A stretch of DNA of 64,000 bases from CAVVKW01 sp963749035 (GTDB lineage: Bacteria; Verrucomicrobiota; Verrucomicrobiia; Chthoniobacterales; JAATET01): contig CAVVKW010000004.1 of NCBI GenBank assembly GCA_963749035.1, positions 1,488,001-1,552,000 on the forward strand. The letters are read 5' to 3'. Shown here one piece after another: positions 1 through 8,916 of the stretch (position 1 is its first letter; every line of letters begins with the position of its first letter). The notes below the pieces were generated by a model that saw nothing but the letters and a program-made list of their open reading frames with translations, ran no database searches and was not told the origin of the DNA. The position numbers were made by a program, and so were the translations under genes.

Positions 1-213
1 TCCCGGCGACCCAACTTCGCCCACCGTCGACTAACTTGGCACGCTCGCGTCTCGGCAACCCCCCCGGATCGGATAGGACCACGGTGAACCGTCAATTCTA
101 GCGCGACGCGTCCGTTTCCTCCTTTCCAATCAGGGGCCATCGCGTTGCTCCCCGTAGCTTACCACCCGTCCTTTACAAACGAATGGATTCTGTCACTTTG
201 GCGGACTTTTCCC
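1..213. other. Intergenic region upstream of secG
   Basis: No reading frame with recognisable content. It must carry the secG leader and perhaps its promoter, but I see no convincing -35/-10 pair. A TTG at 145 could extend secG by 23 residues; I prefer the ATG at 214 because the first transmembrane helix begins immediately after it. Confidence 0.5.
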
Positions 214-879
214 ATGCAAATCCTGCTCTACTTTCTCCTCACGGTTCACGTGATTCTGTCCGCCCTCATGATCCTCGTCACCCTCATGCAGCGCCCTCGT
301 AGCGAGGGTCTCGGAGCCGCCTTCGGCGGGGGAATGACCGATAATATCTTCGGCGCGCAGACCACCAACGTGCTGGCAAAGTTCACCACTTGGCTCGGCG
401 GATCGTTTTTCGTCATCACTCTCGCTCTCGCCATGCTTTATGCCCGCGCGGGCCATTCCGGCAACAACACCGACATCCAACGACAGATCAGCGAGATCGG
501 TGCGGCCGACGCCGCGGCTGCCGAAGCCTCACCGGCACCAGCCGACGCCACCCCCACGACCGTCACGCCCGCCGCCGCAGCGGCGGCTGTCGCTGCACCC
601 GCGGGGACCTCGGGAGAAGCCACCGTCGACTCCGCCCGCGGGACCGAAGAGGCGAACACCAGCGCCGAGGAAGCCGCTACGGCCGAACCCGCCCCGGCGC
701 CCGCCGAGCCGGTCCTGAACGCTCCCTCCGAAGCCACTGCCGCGCCGGAGGTGACCACGCCGGAAGCCGACGCCACGGAAATTTCCGACCCGGCAACCGA
801 AGTGACGGGAACATCCGCCGAGAATCTCTCGCCTTTAACGGTCCAGCCGGAGCAGACTCCGGTCGCCCCGGCGGAATAA
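214..879 (+). CDS. secG: SecG, preprotein translocase subunit with long acidic tail
   Basis: Inner-membrane accessory subunit of the SecYEG translocon. The 221-residue product shows the SecG layout: a first helix (about 2-25), a Gly-rich cytoplasmic loop containing GAAFGGG and IFGAQTTNVLAKFT, and a second helix (about 56-78). Family members usually stop near 75-120 residues. Here about 140 more follow, almost only Ala, Glu, Pro, Thr and Val, probably disordered and acidic. The start at 214 is chosen because MQILLYFLL begins the helix; an in-frame TTG at 145 is the alternative. panC follows after 15 bases on the same strand. secA is also in this window, far away at 30 kb. Confidence 0.88.
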   Translation: MQILLYFLLTVHVILSALMILVTLMQRPRSEGLGAAFGGGMTDNIFGAQTTNVLAKFTTWLGGSFFVITLALAMLYARAGHSGNNTDIQRQISEIGAADAAAAEASPAPADATPTTVTPAAAAAAVAAPAGTSGEATVDSARGTEEANTSAEEAATAEPAPAPAEPVLNAPSEATAAPEVTTPEADATEISDPATEVTGTSAENLSPLTVQPEQTPVAPAE

Positions 880-894
880 ATACCGAGTCGCCCT

Positions 895-1734
895 TTGAGG
901 ACCGCGAGCCGGATCGCCGCCGCCCACGCCGCGCTACGTCGATCGTCCCACCCCATCGTTCTCGTCCCGACGATGGGCGCGCTTCACGATGGTCATCGGG
1001 CGCTGATCCGTCGCGCACGAAAAGTCGTCAAACGCTCGGGCACCGTCGTGGTCTCGATCTTCGTCAACCCGACGCAATTTGACCGCCCGACCGACCTCGA
1101 GCGATACCCCCGCTCCCTCCGCGCCGACGCCGCCGTTTGCCGCGAAGAGGGGGTAAATCTGTTGTTCGCGCCGAGCGACCCCAACACAATCTACGCGGAC
1201 GATGCTTCCGTCACCGTCGAAGAGACCGAGCTATCACGTCACCTCTGCGGCGCCACCCGGCCCGGTCATTTCCAGGGCGTCTGCACGGTGGTCGCCAAAC
1301 TCTTCAACGTCATCCGCCCCGACTTCGCGGTGTTCGGTGAGAAAGACTGGCAGCAGCTCGCCATCGTTCGCCGTCTCGTCCGCGACTTGAATTTTCCGAT
1401 CGATATCGTGGCCGAACCAACCGTCCGCGACGGAGACCGGCTTGCCCTAAGCTCACGCAACGCTCGACTCACCCCGGCTGAACGTGCCGAAGCCCCCCGC
1501 TTCCACGCCGCCCTTCAGTCGGCAACGAACCGAAAAACACCCGCCGGCATCCAGTCCTCAGCCGCCCGCGCCATCGAAGCCATTCCCGGAGCCCGCGTCG
1601 ATTACGTGACCCTCGTTGACGCGGAGACCCTCACCCCCGCCCGCAATTTTCAACGACCGACCCGCCTCGCCGCCGCGATCTTCCTCGGATCCACTCGTCT
1701 CATCGACAACGTCGGAATCCCGCCACGCGCATGA
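895..1734 (+). CDS. panC: Pantothenate synthetase (pantoate-beta-alanine ligase)
   Basis: Joins pantoate to beta-alanine using ATP, the last step of pantothenate (CoA precursor) synthesis in the cytoplasm. The 279-residue length is typical. Visible motifs are PTMGALHDGH (25-34, the HIGH-type nucleotide-binding site), FVNPTQF (56-62), FGEKDWQQ (147-154) and LALSSRN (183-189). The start is a TTG at 895; the next ATG (973) lies inside the PTMGALH motif and is too late, so a non-ATG start is required. The stop overlaps the nadB start as ATGA, suggesting translational coupling of the CoA and NAD precursor enzymes. Confidence 0.95.
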   Translation: MRTASRIAAAHAALRRSSHPIVLVPTMGALHDGHRALIRRARKVVKRSGTVVVSIFVNPTQFDRPTDLERYPRSLRADAAVCREEGVNLLFAPSDPNTIYADDASVTVEETELSRHLCGATRPGHFQGVCTVVAKLFNVIRPDFAVFGEKDWQQLAIVRRLVRDLNFPIDIVAEPTVRDGDRLALSSRNARLTPAERAEAPRFHAALQSATNRKTPAGIQSSAARAIEAIPGARVDYVTLVDAETLTPARNFQRPTRLAAAIFLGSTRLIDNVGIPPRA

Positions 1735-3323
1735 GAGAATTTGACTACGTCGTCATCGGCAGCGGGATTGCCGGCCTCTCGTTCGCCCTCAAAGCCGCCG
1801 AGCACGGGACCGTCGCCATCGTCACGAAACGCGGGCTTGCCGACAGCAACACCGCCTGGGCGCAAGGCGGCATCGCTTGCGTGATCGACGAAGAGGATTC
1901 GTTCGACCTCCACATCCAGGACACGCTCACCGCCGGCGCTGGTCTTTGCGACGAGCAATCCGTCCACGCCGTGGTCACCGAAGGTCCGGCGCGGGTCCGG
2001 GAATTGATCGAATACGGGATGAAGTTCGACCGCCGCGTGGACGTGGATGGTTCCACTGACTTCGATCTCGGCAAGGAGGGCGGTCATTCCAAAAGGCGCA
2101 TCCTCCACTATCAGGATTCCACCGGTCTTGCCATCGAGACCACTCTCGTCGAGCAGACTCGCGGCCACGCCAACATCACCGTCCTCGAGAATCACATCGC
2201 CGTCGATTTCATCACCACCGGCAAGCTCGGCTACGCCATGCAGAATGCCTGCGTGGGTCTCTACGTCCTCGACGAGAAGAACGGAACCGTGGAGACGATC
2301 CGCTCCGATTCCACCGTGATAGCCACCGGCGGCTGCGGGAAGGTTTACCTCTATTCGACGAATCCCGACATCGCGACCGGCGACGGAGTGGCGATGGCCT
2401 GGCGCGCCGGCGCCGCCATTTCGAACATGGAGTTCATCCAGTTCCACCCCACCTGCCTTTATCAGCCGGAGGCGAAATCGTTCCTGATCTCCGAAGTTGT
2501 CCGGGGCGAAGGTGGCGTTCTCGTCGACGGCAAGGGTCGACGGTTCATGGAAAAACACCATCCGCTCAAAGAGCTCGCCCCGCGCGACATCGTCGCCCGC
2601 GCCATCGATGCGGAGATGAAGCGGACCGGCAGCAAGTGCGTTTATCTCGATATCACCATGAAGTCGCCTGAGTTCATCAAGGCTCGCTTCCCGACCATTT
2701 ACGAAACCTGTCTGCGATACGGAATCGACATTACTACCGACCCGATTCCCGTCGTCCCCGCGGCACACTACCAGTGTGGTGGCATCAAGACCGATCTCAA
2801 CGGCGAAACCAATTTGCGAGGCCTTCACGCCATCGGTGAAGCTGCCTGCACGGGCCTCCATGGTGCCAACCGCCTCGCCAGCAATTCGCTTCTCGAAGGA
2901 CTCGTTCTCGCCCACCGAGCCGCTGAGAAACTCACCCGCCGCCGCCCGGACCGCGCCGACTTCGATCTGCCCGAATGGCGTCCCGGCAAGGTCCAGGACG
3001 TCGATGAGCTCGTTGTCATCTACCACAACTGGGACGAAATTCGTCGCCTCATGTGGGATTACGTTGGCATCGTCCGCACCGACAAACGACTGCAACGCGC
3101 GGCGACCCGACTGCGCAACCTCCACACCGAGGTTCAGGAATTCTACTGGAATTTCAAAATCACCACCGACCTCCTCGAACTTAGAAACCTCGTCACCGTC
3201 GCAGCCCTCATCGTCGACTGCGCGCTCAGCCGGAAGGAAAGTCGCGGTCTCCACTACACCCTCGACTACCTCGAAACGGACGACGCGAAATTTCGCCGCG
3301 ACACCACGATGCGCCGCACCTGA
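1731..3323 (+). CDS. nadB: L-aspartate oxidase
   Basis: FAD enzyme oxidising L-aspartate to iminoaspartate, the first step of de novo NAD synthesis. The 530-residue product has the N-terminal FAD site GSGIAG (10-15), HPTCLY (239-244), RGEGG (258-262) and RDIVARAI (285-292). The C-terminal flavin loop HGANRLASNSLLEGL separates L-aspartate oxidase from distant flavoproteins. Succinate dehydrogenase/fumarate reductase flavoproteins are the relatives to exclude; the AHYQCGG segment and the absence of SdhB/C neighbours favour NadB. It starts inside the panC stop codon (4-base overlap). nadA and nadC are not in the window. Confidence 0.95.
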   Translation: MREFDYVVIGSGIAGLSFALKAAEHGTVAIVTKRGLADSNTAWAQGGIACVIDEEDSFDLHIQDTLTAGAGLCDEQSVHAVVTEGPARVRELIEYGMKFDRRVDVDGSTDFDLGKEGGHSKRRILHYQDSTGLAIETTLVEQTRGHANITVLENHIAVDFITTGKLGYAMQNACVGLYVLDEKNGTVETIRSDSTVIATGGCGKVYLYSTNPDIATGDGVAMAWRAGAAISNMEFIQFHPTCLYQPEAKSFLISEVVRGEGGVLVDGKGRRFMEKHHPLKELAPRDIVARAIDAEMKRTGSKCVYLDITMKSPEFIKARFPTIYETCLRYGIDITTDPIPVVPAAHYQCGGIKTDLNGETNLRGLHAIGEAACTGLHGANRLASNSLLEGLVLAHRAAEKLTRRRPDRADFDLPEWRPGKVQDVDELVVIYHNWDEIRRLMWDYVGIVRTDKRLQRAATRLRNLHTEVQEFYWNFKITTDLLELRNLVTVAALIVDCALSRKESRGLHYTLDYLETDDAKFRRDTTMRRT

Positions 3324-3372
3324 TCGAGCAAAATCACTTGCAATGACCGCCCCCGCCCCCCACCTTCTGCCG

Positions 3373-4218
3373 ATGGCTCGAACCTCTGTTCTGATTGCCC
3401 TCCCGTTAATGGCCGTGCTCCTCGGTCTCACGGCTCCGGGACTCCACGCCGAGTCGACCGTTTCAGCCTCGGGCGATTTTTATAAATACGCCGAGAAGCT
3501 TCGTGAAAAAGCGCTTCTCAAGGTCGAGCCACAAGTCGTCACGTCCAATAAGTTTCGCTTCGGATTCAGCAAATACGAATGGAAGCGCAACATCATCACC
3601 ACCGTTTTCTGGGTCGGTGAAGACGCCGCGCAAAATAACCCGGTCGCCAATTACAAGAGTTCCTGGGACCAAAACTGGACCGAAAATTTCGGCGGGTTCG
3701 ACGATCCAGATCCCGCCAACCGGAAAGACTACATCCCGAAAAAATTCACCCCTCGCCAAAATCCCTTCTACGTCGCCCTCCCCTTCAACGACGTCACCCG
3801 GGGCACTACGAAACCGGAATCCCGCCGGGCGATCCCGTGGTTCCGCGAGGCCCACGAACGCCCCGGCAAATCGGTCTGCAAGGGACGTTGGATCGCCATT
3901 CGGCACAACAACCGGATCGCCTACGGACAGTGGGAAGACTGCGGACCCTTCCGCACCGATCACTGGCAATACGTCTTCGGGAACGAACGTCCGAAAATGA
4001 ACCTGAACGGCGGCGCCGGCCTCGACGTGAGCCCCGCCATCCGGGACTACCTGGGAATGACCGGTAAAGACGTCTGCGACTGGAAATTCGTCGATTTCAA
4101 AGACGTTCCCCCGGGTCCCTGGGCCAAATACGGCGACAACAACACGTTCGTCTTGAAAAAGCGCGGCGAAGATCTCATGACCGCCGACCGCAATAACGCC
4201 CACGGCGCGAAGCGGTAA
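3373..4218 (+). CDS. Exported protein with DPBB-like (RlpA/expansin-like) C-terminal half
   Basis: Begins with a clear signal peptide (MARTSVLIALPLMAVLLGL, cleavage near LHA), so it is secreted or periplasmic. The mature protein is hydrophilic and rich in aromatic residues. A stretch near residues 180-240 (RWIAIRHNNRIAYGQWEDCG, then GLDVSPAIRDYLGM) resembles the double-psi beta-barrel pattern of RlpA/expansin-type proteins, where WEDCGPF and a late LDVSPA Asp are typical. A role on cell wall or polysaccharide is an inference. An ATG at 3343 would add 10 residues; 3373 gives the better signal peptide. It lies 49 bases after nadB and may be co-transcribed. Confidence 0.6.
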   Translation: MARTSVLIALPLMAVLLGLTAPGLHAESTVSASGDFYKYAEKLREKALLKVEPQVVTSNKFRFGFSKYEWKRNIITTVFWVGEDAAQNNPVANYKSSWDQNWTENFGGFDDPDPANRKDYIPKKFTPRQNPFYVALPFNDVTRGTTKPESRRAIPWFREAHERPGKSVCKGRWIAIRHNNRIAYGQWEDCGPFRTDHWQYVFGNERPKMNLNGGAGLDVSPAIRDYLGMTGKDVCDWKFVDFKDVPPGPWAKYGDNNTFVLKKRGEDLMTADRNNAHGAKR

Positions 4219-4248
4219 CCGCACCGATTTACGAACGATTTCGATCTT

Positions 4249-4441
4249 CACGCGAAGCCGCGAAGCCGCGACGGATTGAAGTTGGTTAGGTTTCTACCTC
4301 CAGATCGAGGGCGCGCAGGCTGATGACAACACTGGCCTCATAGCGCCGATCGAGTCGGTCCATTGCTGGTCCGGCTTTAAATTCTGCGAAACTCGCACTC
4401 CCTGATATCAGAATTTCTTCGCGCCTTCGCGCCTTCGCGTG
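4249..4441. repeat. Inverted pair of 23-base REP-like elements
   Basis: The copies at 4249-4271 and 4419-4441 are inverted relative to each other and match at 21 of 23 positions (CACGCGAAG followed by CGCGAAG-type units; the two differences are c/g). Each is built of near-repeats of CGCGAAG. About 147 bases without an ORF separate them. They lie between the convergent ends of the exported-protein gene and treS-mak, where REP-like elements often sit, and could fold into a long stem. Confidence 0.6.
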
Positions 4442-4453
4442 AGTCTCCTAAAG

Positions 4454-7400
4454 CTAGGAATCCAAGATCTGCCGGATCCCTCTCAGCGGGATCATCATCC
4501 AATCCGGACGGTTGTTCACCTCGTAGCCGACCTCGTAGATCGCCTTATCGAGCAAGAACGCTTCGAGCAGGATCTCAAACTCCTTCCGCTCCTGCGGAAC
4601 GAACGAAGCCCCGTCGACCGTCTGAAGGTACGACTGCAGGAATACCCGGCTAACGTATTCATACCAAAGGTCCGCCCACGGAGAGACGGTCGGGATATCG
4701 ACGCCTCGCACCGCAATCCGTTGCGAAAGCGCCGTGTATGCTGCGTAGTGAAACGACCGAAGCATCCCAGCAACGTCACGCAGCGGTGACCGCTTCAACT
4801 TGCGCTCGCTCAGCGTCCGCGCCGGCTCGCCCTCAAAATCGATGATGATAAAATCGCGCCCCGTGTAGAGCACCTGACCCAGGTGATAGTCGCCGTGAAT
4901 CCGAATCTTGTTCGTCAGAATTTTCTCCCCGATCAGCCGTCCGACCCGATCGAGAATCTCCTTCTCACGCCCGAGGATCTCCGCCGCCTCGTCCCGCCGG
5001 TTCTCCGGCAGATTTTTCAGCTGACGGTTCATCGCCTGAAAGGTCCGCCGCAGCGAGTTCCGAGTGGATTGGTAAACCGACCGCTGATACAGCGTCGTAA
5101 ACGGCTCTGGCGAAAAGTCGGGATGACTCGTGTCCGACGCCAACGCAAGGTGCATCTCGGCCGTCCGCTGGCCCAGGATGCGAGCCCGCTCCGGGAACAT
5201 TCCGCCGATCATGTGAATCAATTCCGGCGGGAAGTTAAGCGGCGCGTCGATGTCGGCCGTTTTCGGAAGCTTCACGCCGTCGAGCAGCGGCTGTTCAGTC
5301 AGAACCCGCTCGAAGAAACGCCCGACCACGTCGAGAGTCAGCGTCCAGGCGTCGCCCTGGTTCTGAACCAAAGACTGCATCATGCAAATCACGCGCGGAT
5401 CGTTCCCACTGCGGCGATATTCGATCGCTCCAGAGTAAGGCGGAACGTTTTGGAAGTTCGCTTTTTCGGTGAGGAATCGCGTCAGCTCGACGTCAGGATT
5501 CACCCCCTCTTCCATCCGGCGGTAGAGCTTGAGAAACAACTCACCGCCGTAGATCACCGACGTGTTGCTCTGCTCGGCGCGAAGCACGTTCGACGCCATC
5601 GCCTCGCCGTCGCTCACCCGCGTTTTCAATAGCTTGGTCGAGTCACCGGCCAGCTCGCCACCCGCGCTCTTGACCGGCTTCTTGGCGGTCATTGTCTTCA
5701 GCAACGTCGCGCGAAATTGCGGCTCGAAAATGGCGTCGAACAAGATGGTCTCGTCCGCCCCCTCGCCGAATTGGGCGATGACGGCCTGCGGAAACTCCTG
5801 TCGAAGTGCGTGCGCCTGGTCGGCAGTCGCGTATTGAAACGGCAGAACGTAAGTTTCCGAATTCCCCTCGACGTAGTTCACCTCGATCAGCAGTAAGCGC
5901 GCCGAGTAGCTGCCATCTTCCACCGGCACCGTATCGCTGATCTTCATCGAGCGCAGCGGTCGTCCCTTGCCGCCGAACCAACGGCACTTCCCGAGATACG
6001 TCGGCAGCAGGTCTCGCTCGAGCGCTTCTCGCCGAGCATCGGAGAACATGGTCTTCCACGTCAGTCGTCCCGCGAATTCCTTGCCACTCCCTTCTTCCGC
6101 CACGTTCACCGCGGCGACCTCTTGCTCGAGCAGGAGCCAATAGGTGTCGTGCGGCCCCATCGTAAAGAGATACGGACTGTCTTTGACGATCGGGAATTTG
6201 TTTTGACTGAAAACTTCCTTTGGCGTGCGTCCCGCGTATTTCGCGAGGTCAACGTCGACCACCTGCGAAAATCGCGACAGGTTCACGACCACGAGAATGG
6301 TCTGCTCCTCGTATTCGCGCAGGAACACGAGCACCTTCGCGTTATCCGGATAGAGGAACTCGATCGTCCCACGACCGAACGCCTTGTATTTCTTGCGCAT
6401 CGCGATCACCCGCCGCATCCACCACAGCAACGACGAAACGTTCCGCTCCTGGTTTTCGACGTTGACGCTCTCGTAGTGATATTCCGGGTCGATCGTGATC
6501 GGGAGGAAGAGCTGCTGCGGATTCGTGTGGGAGAAGCCCGCGTTGCGATCCGGACTCCATTGCATCGGGGTGCGAACGCCATTGCGATCGCCGAGGAAAA
6601 TGTTGTCCCCCATCCCGATCTCGTCTCCGTAGTAGATGATCGGCGTTCCCGGCAGTGAGAAGAGCAGGACGTTGATCAATTCGATCTTCCGCCGGTTATT
6701 TAGCAACAGCGGCGCGAGGCGACGACGAATGCCGAGGTTGATCCGCGCACGCGGATCCTGGGCGTAAACGCGATACATGTAATCGCGTTCTTCGTCGGTC
6801 ACCATCTCGAGCGTCAGCTCGTCGTGGTTCCGAAGGAAGATCGCCCATTGGCATCCCTCCGGAATCTCCGGCGTCTGATCGAGGATGTCCATGATCGGGA
6901 ACCGATCCTCCATCTGCAGCCCCATGAACATGCGAGGCATGAGCGGGAAGTGAAAATTCATGTGGCACGAATCCCCGTCCCCAAAGTATTCGGCGGCGTC
7001 CTCCGGCCACTGGTTTGCCTCGGCCAACAGCATCTTGTCCTCGAACTTGCTGTCGATGTGCGCTCGCAGTTTCTTCAAAAACGCGTGCGTCTTCGGGAGA
7101 TTCTCGCAGTTCGTCCCCTCCTCCTCGTAAAGATACGGAACGGCGTCGAGTCGTAGGCCGTCGACGCCCATCGCGAGCCAAAAATCGATGACCTTGAGGA
7201 GCATCCCGTGGACCTTCGGATTCTCGAAGTTCAGGTCGGGTTGATGAGAGTAAAAGCGGTGCCAGTAGTAGGCCTTCGCGACCGGATCCCACGACCAATT
7301 CGACGTCTCGAAATCCTTAAAAATGATCCGCGCGTCCTGGTATTTCTCAGGCGTGTCGCTCCACACGTACCACTCACGGGCCGCGGAGCCCTTCGGCGCG

Positions 7401-7774
7401 CGACGCGATTCCTGAAACCAGGCGTTCTGATCCGACGTGTGATTGAGCACCAACTCAGTGATCACGCGGATGCCACGCCGCTTCGCTTCCTTCAGGAGAT
7501 CCTTGAAATCCTTCAGCGTGCCGTACGATGGGTTGACGTTAAAGTAATCCGCGATGTCATACCCGTCGTCCTTCAGCGGCGACGGGTAGAACGGCAACAC
7601 CCAGATCGCCGTCACCCCGAGGTTTTGCAGATAATCGAGCTTCTGCATGAGCCCGCGAAAATCACCGATTCCGTCGCCATCGCTGTCGAAGAACGCTTTG
7701 ATGTGGGTCTCGTAGATGACCGCGTCTTTGAACCAGAGCGGATTGGAAAGCGCGACGGAGGATTTCTTTGCCAT
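4454..7774 (-). CDS. treS: Trehalose synthase-maltokinase fusion (TreS-Mak)
   Basis: A 1106-residue bifunctional enzyme. Residues about 10-560 are a GH13 trehalose synthase (maltose/trehalose interconversion) with NHTS (111-114), catalytic nucleophile Asp210 in GLRLDAV, acid/base Glu252 in LLAEANQ and Asp318 in LRNHDE. Residues about 600-1106 are a maltokinase with a kinase-like fold: HGDYHLGQV (960-968) is the catalytic loop and DFEGEPAR (from about 979) the metal-binding segment. Together they turn trehalose into maltose-1-phosphate, the donor for GlgE glucan synthesis. No glgE is in the window. The gene stands alone on the minus strand. Confidence 0.93.
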   Translation of the reverse strand: MAKKSSVALSNPLWFKDAVIYETHIKAFFDSDGDGIGDFRGLMQKLDYLQNLGVTAIWVLPFYPSPLKDDGYDIADYFNVNPSYGTLKDFKDLLKEAKRRGIRVITELVLNHTSDQNAWFQESRRAPKGSAAREWYVWSDTPEKYQDARIIFKDFETSNWSWDPVAKAYYWHRFYSHQPDLNFENPKVHGMLLKVIDFWLAMGVDGLRLDAVPYLYEEEGTNCENLPKTHAFLKKLRAHIDSKFEDKMLLAEANQWPEDAAEYFGDGDSCHMNFHFPLMPRMFMGLQMEDRFPIMDILDQTPEIPEGCQWAIFLRNHDELTLEMVTDEERDYMYRVYAQDPRARINLGIRRRLAPLLLNNRRKIELINVLLFSLPGTPIIYYGDEIGMGDNIFLGDRNGVRTPMQWSPDRNAGFSHTNPQQLFLPITIDPEYHYESVNVENQERNVSSLLWWMRRVIAMRKKYKAFGRGTIEFLYPDNAKVLVFLREYEEQTILVVVNLSRFSQVVDVDLAKYAGRTPKEVFSQNKFPIVKDSPYLFTMGPHDTYWLLLEQEVAAVNVAEEGSGKEFAGRLTWKTMFSDARREALERDLLPTYLGKCRWFGGKGRPLRSMKISDTVPVEDGSYSARLLLIEVNYVEGNSETYVLPFQYATADQAHALRQEFPQAVIAQFGEGADETILFDAIFEPQFRATLLKTMTAKKPVKSAGGELAGDSTKLLKTRVSDGEAMASNVLRAEQSNTSVIYGGELFLKLYRRMEEGVNPDVELTRFLTEKANFQNVPPYSGAIEYRRSGNDPRVICMMQSLVQNQGDAWTLTLDVVGRFFERVLTEQPLLDGVKLPKTADIDAPLNFPPELIHMIGGMFPERARILGQRTAEMHLALASDTSHPDFSPEPFTTLYQRSVYQSTRNSLRRTFQAMNRQLKNLPENRRDEAAEILGREKEILDRVGRLIGEKILTNKIRIHGDYHLGQVLYTGRDFIIIDFEGEPARTLSERKLKRSPLRDVAGMLRSFHYAAYTALSQRIAVRGVDIPTVSPWADLWYEYVSRVFLQSYLQTVDGASFVPQERKEFEILLEAFLLDKAIYEVGYEVNNRPDWMMIPLRGIRQILDS

Positions 7775-7901
7775 AAAAAGGGGTGATTCGTTGACCGAAT
7801 GACGAGCGGCGAAACCCTATTTCGCGCCCCACGCGTCAACAAGCGCATTCGGGGTTTGCCCAAGCTGGAAAGGAAAGTTTCTGAAAGACGAGAACTTCGG
7901 G

Positions 7902-8738
7902 TCAGCTGGCCGGATCGGCGGGCTGCTTGGACTTCCAGAAGATTCTCCGCGCTTCGTCGCGTGGGGCGTCATCGATGAAGTAGGCGATCGCCGCGCGTCC
8001 GATGGCGTAAGTGCCGGCCCCAGCCATCGCTCCAGAGATGGCATGTCCCCAAACGGGAACAACTTTAAGCAAAGCTCTCGCTCCCTGACGGAAGGCAAGT
8101 CCGATGCCAAAATTGACCCCCAGTGCGCCGAGAAACTCCGCGACCAACCTCGGAGAAAGCCGCCGTCCGCTCACGTGAATGATCATTCCAACCATGAGGG
8201 TTTGGATCGCCATGAGAACCGGCAAATCCGCCAGCGGGATCGGTTGAACGCCGATCACCCCGCAGACGGCGGTAAAAGACTTCATTGAAGACATCGCGAT
8301 TTTGCGCTGCGCCTCGCGGGCATCCGTCATCCGGGCAAATTCCAACCGCGCACTTGGTGGCAGCGCCTCACAAATCCGTTCCGCCTCGCCGGGTTCGTCC
8401 CGCATCTCCACCGAAAGGTCCGCGCCCGCCGCGACCCTCGCGCCTTCGCGGGCGTCGAAGATCTCGACCCGACCGCGGCCCGGCACCCGATAGGAACGCC
8501 AGCCGTCCGCCGAATCACCCGTCTCCACGAGCCCCGCACCGAGCGAAGCCAGCCAGGCGGGGACGGTCATCGCCGGGTCGCCACCGATCAACGCGATCCG
8601 CGCCGGCCGCTGGTCGAGATACACCTCCCGCATCGGCTCCAGCTCCGCCATGATTGGCTTTTGCAGACCGCTCGGCAGCTTTTCGATCAGACCGGTGAAC
8701 CGATCGTAGAACCCAGACAACGTTTCGAGATTTCCCAT
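7902..8738 (-). CDS. DUF697 (YcjF-like) membrane protein
   Basis: The C-terminal half carries the DUF697 pattern: a hydrophobic stretch GVQPIPLADLPVLMAIQTLM, then VSGRRLSPRLVAEFLGALG and a glycine-rich hydrophobic region HAISGAMAGAGTYAIGRAAI, probably two or three membrane helices. DUF697 often follows a small GTPase domain. Here the N-terminal half keeps a beta-strand/loop (RIALIGGDPAM) but no Walker A lysine, so it looks like a degenerate or absent GTPase. The start at 8738 (MGNLETLSG) is preferred over an upstream Arg-rich extension. Function unknown; 278 residues. Confidence 0.6.
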   Translation of the reverse strand: MGNLETLSGFYDRFTGLIEKLPSGLQKPIMAELEPMREVYLDQRPARIALIGGDPAMTVPAWLASLGAGLVETGDSADGWRSYRVPGRGRVEIFDAREGARVAAGADLSVEMRDEPGEAERICEALPPSARLEFARMTDAREAQRKIAMSSMKSFTAVCGVIGVQPIPLADLPVLMAIQTLMVGMIIHVSGRRLSPRLVAEFLGALGVNFGIGLAFRQGARALLKVVPVWGHAISGAMAGAGTYAIGRAAIAYFIDDAPRDEARRIFWKSKQPADPAS

Positions 8739-8894
8739 GAGATTAGAATAACATCGCACCTCCCCCCCGGCGCGCGTGCGACGCACCGAAGGTTTTCGCC
8801 GCTCGTTCCCGGCACTGCCGAGCTGCGACCGTCGCGGTCAGTTCATTTTCTAACCACGTCGCCACCAGGCGGAGCAATCGCACCAACGCCATTC

Positions 8895-8916
8895 GTAGTC
8901 GCTCCGCTTCGGCTAC
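8895..8916. repeat. GTAG-type REP-like hairpin at the ptsI stop
   Basis: A 22-base imperfect palindrome opening with GTAG and closing with CTAC, with a GC-rich interior (GCTCCGCTTC). GTAG-initial hairpins are the classic shape of REP elements. Its last four bases overlap the ptsI stop codon, so the element forms the end of the gene and could act in mRNA 3' protection or termination. Confidence 0.45.

Noticed and set aside
1650..3431. 593-residue open frame on the minus strand across nadB
   Set aside because: Antisense shadow of a GC-rich gene; nadB has all family motifs on the plus strand.
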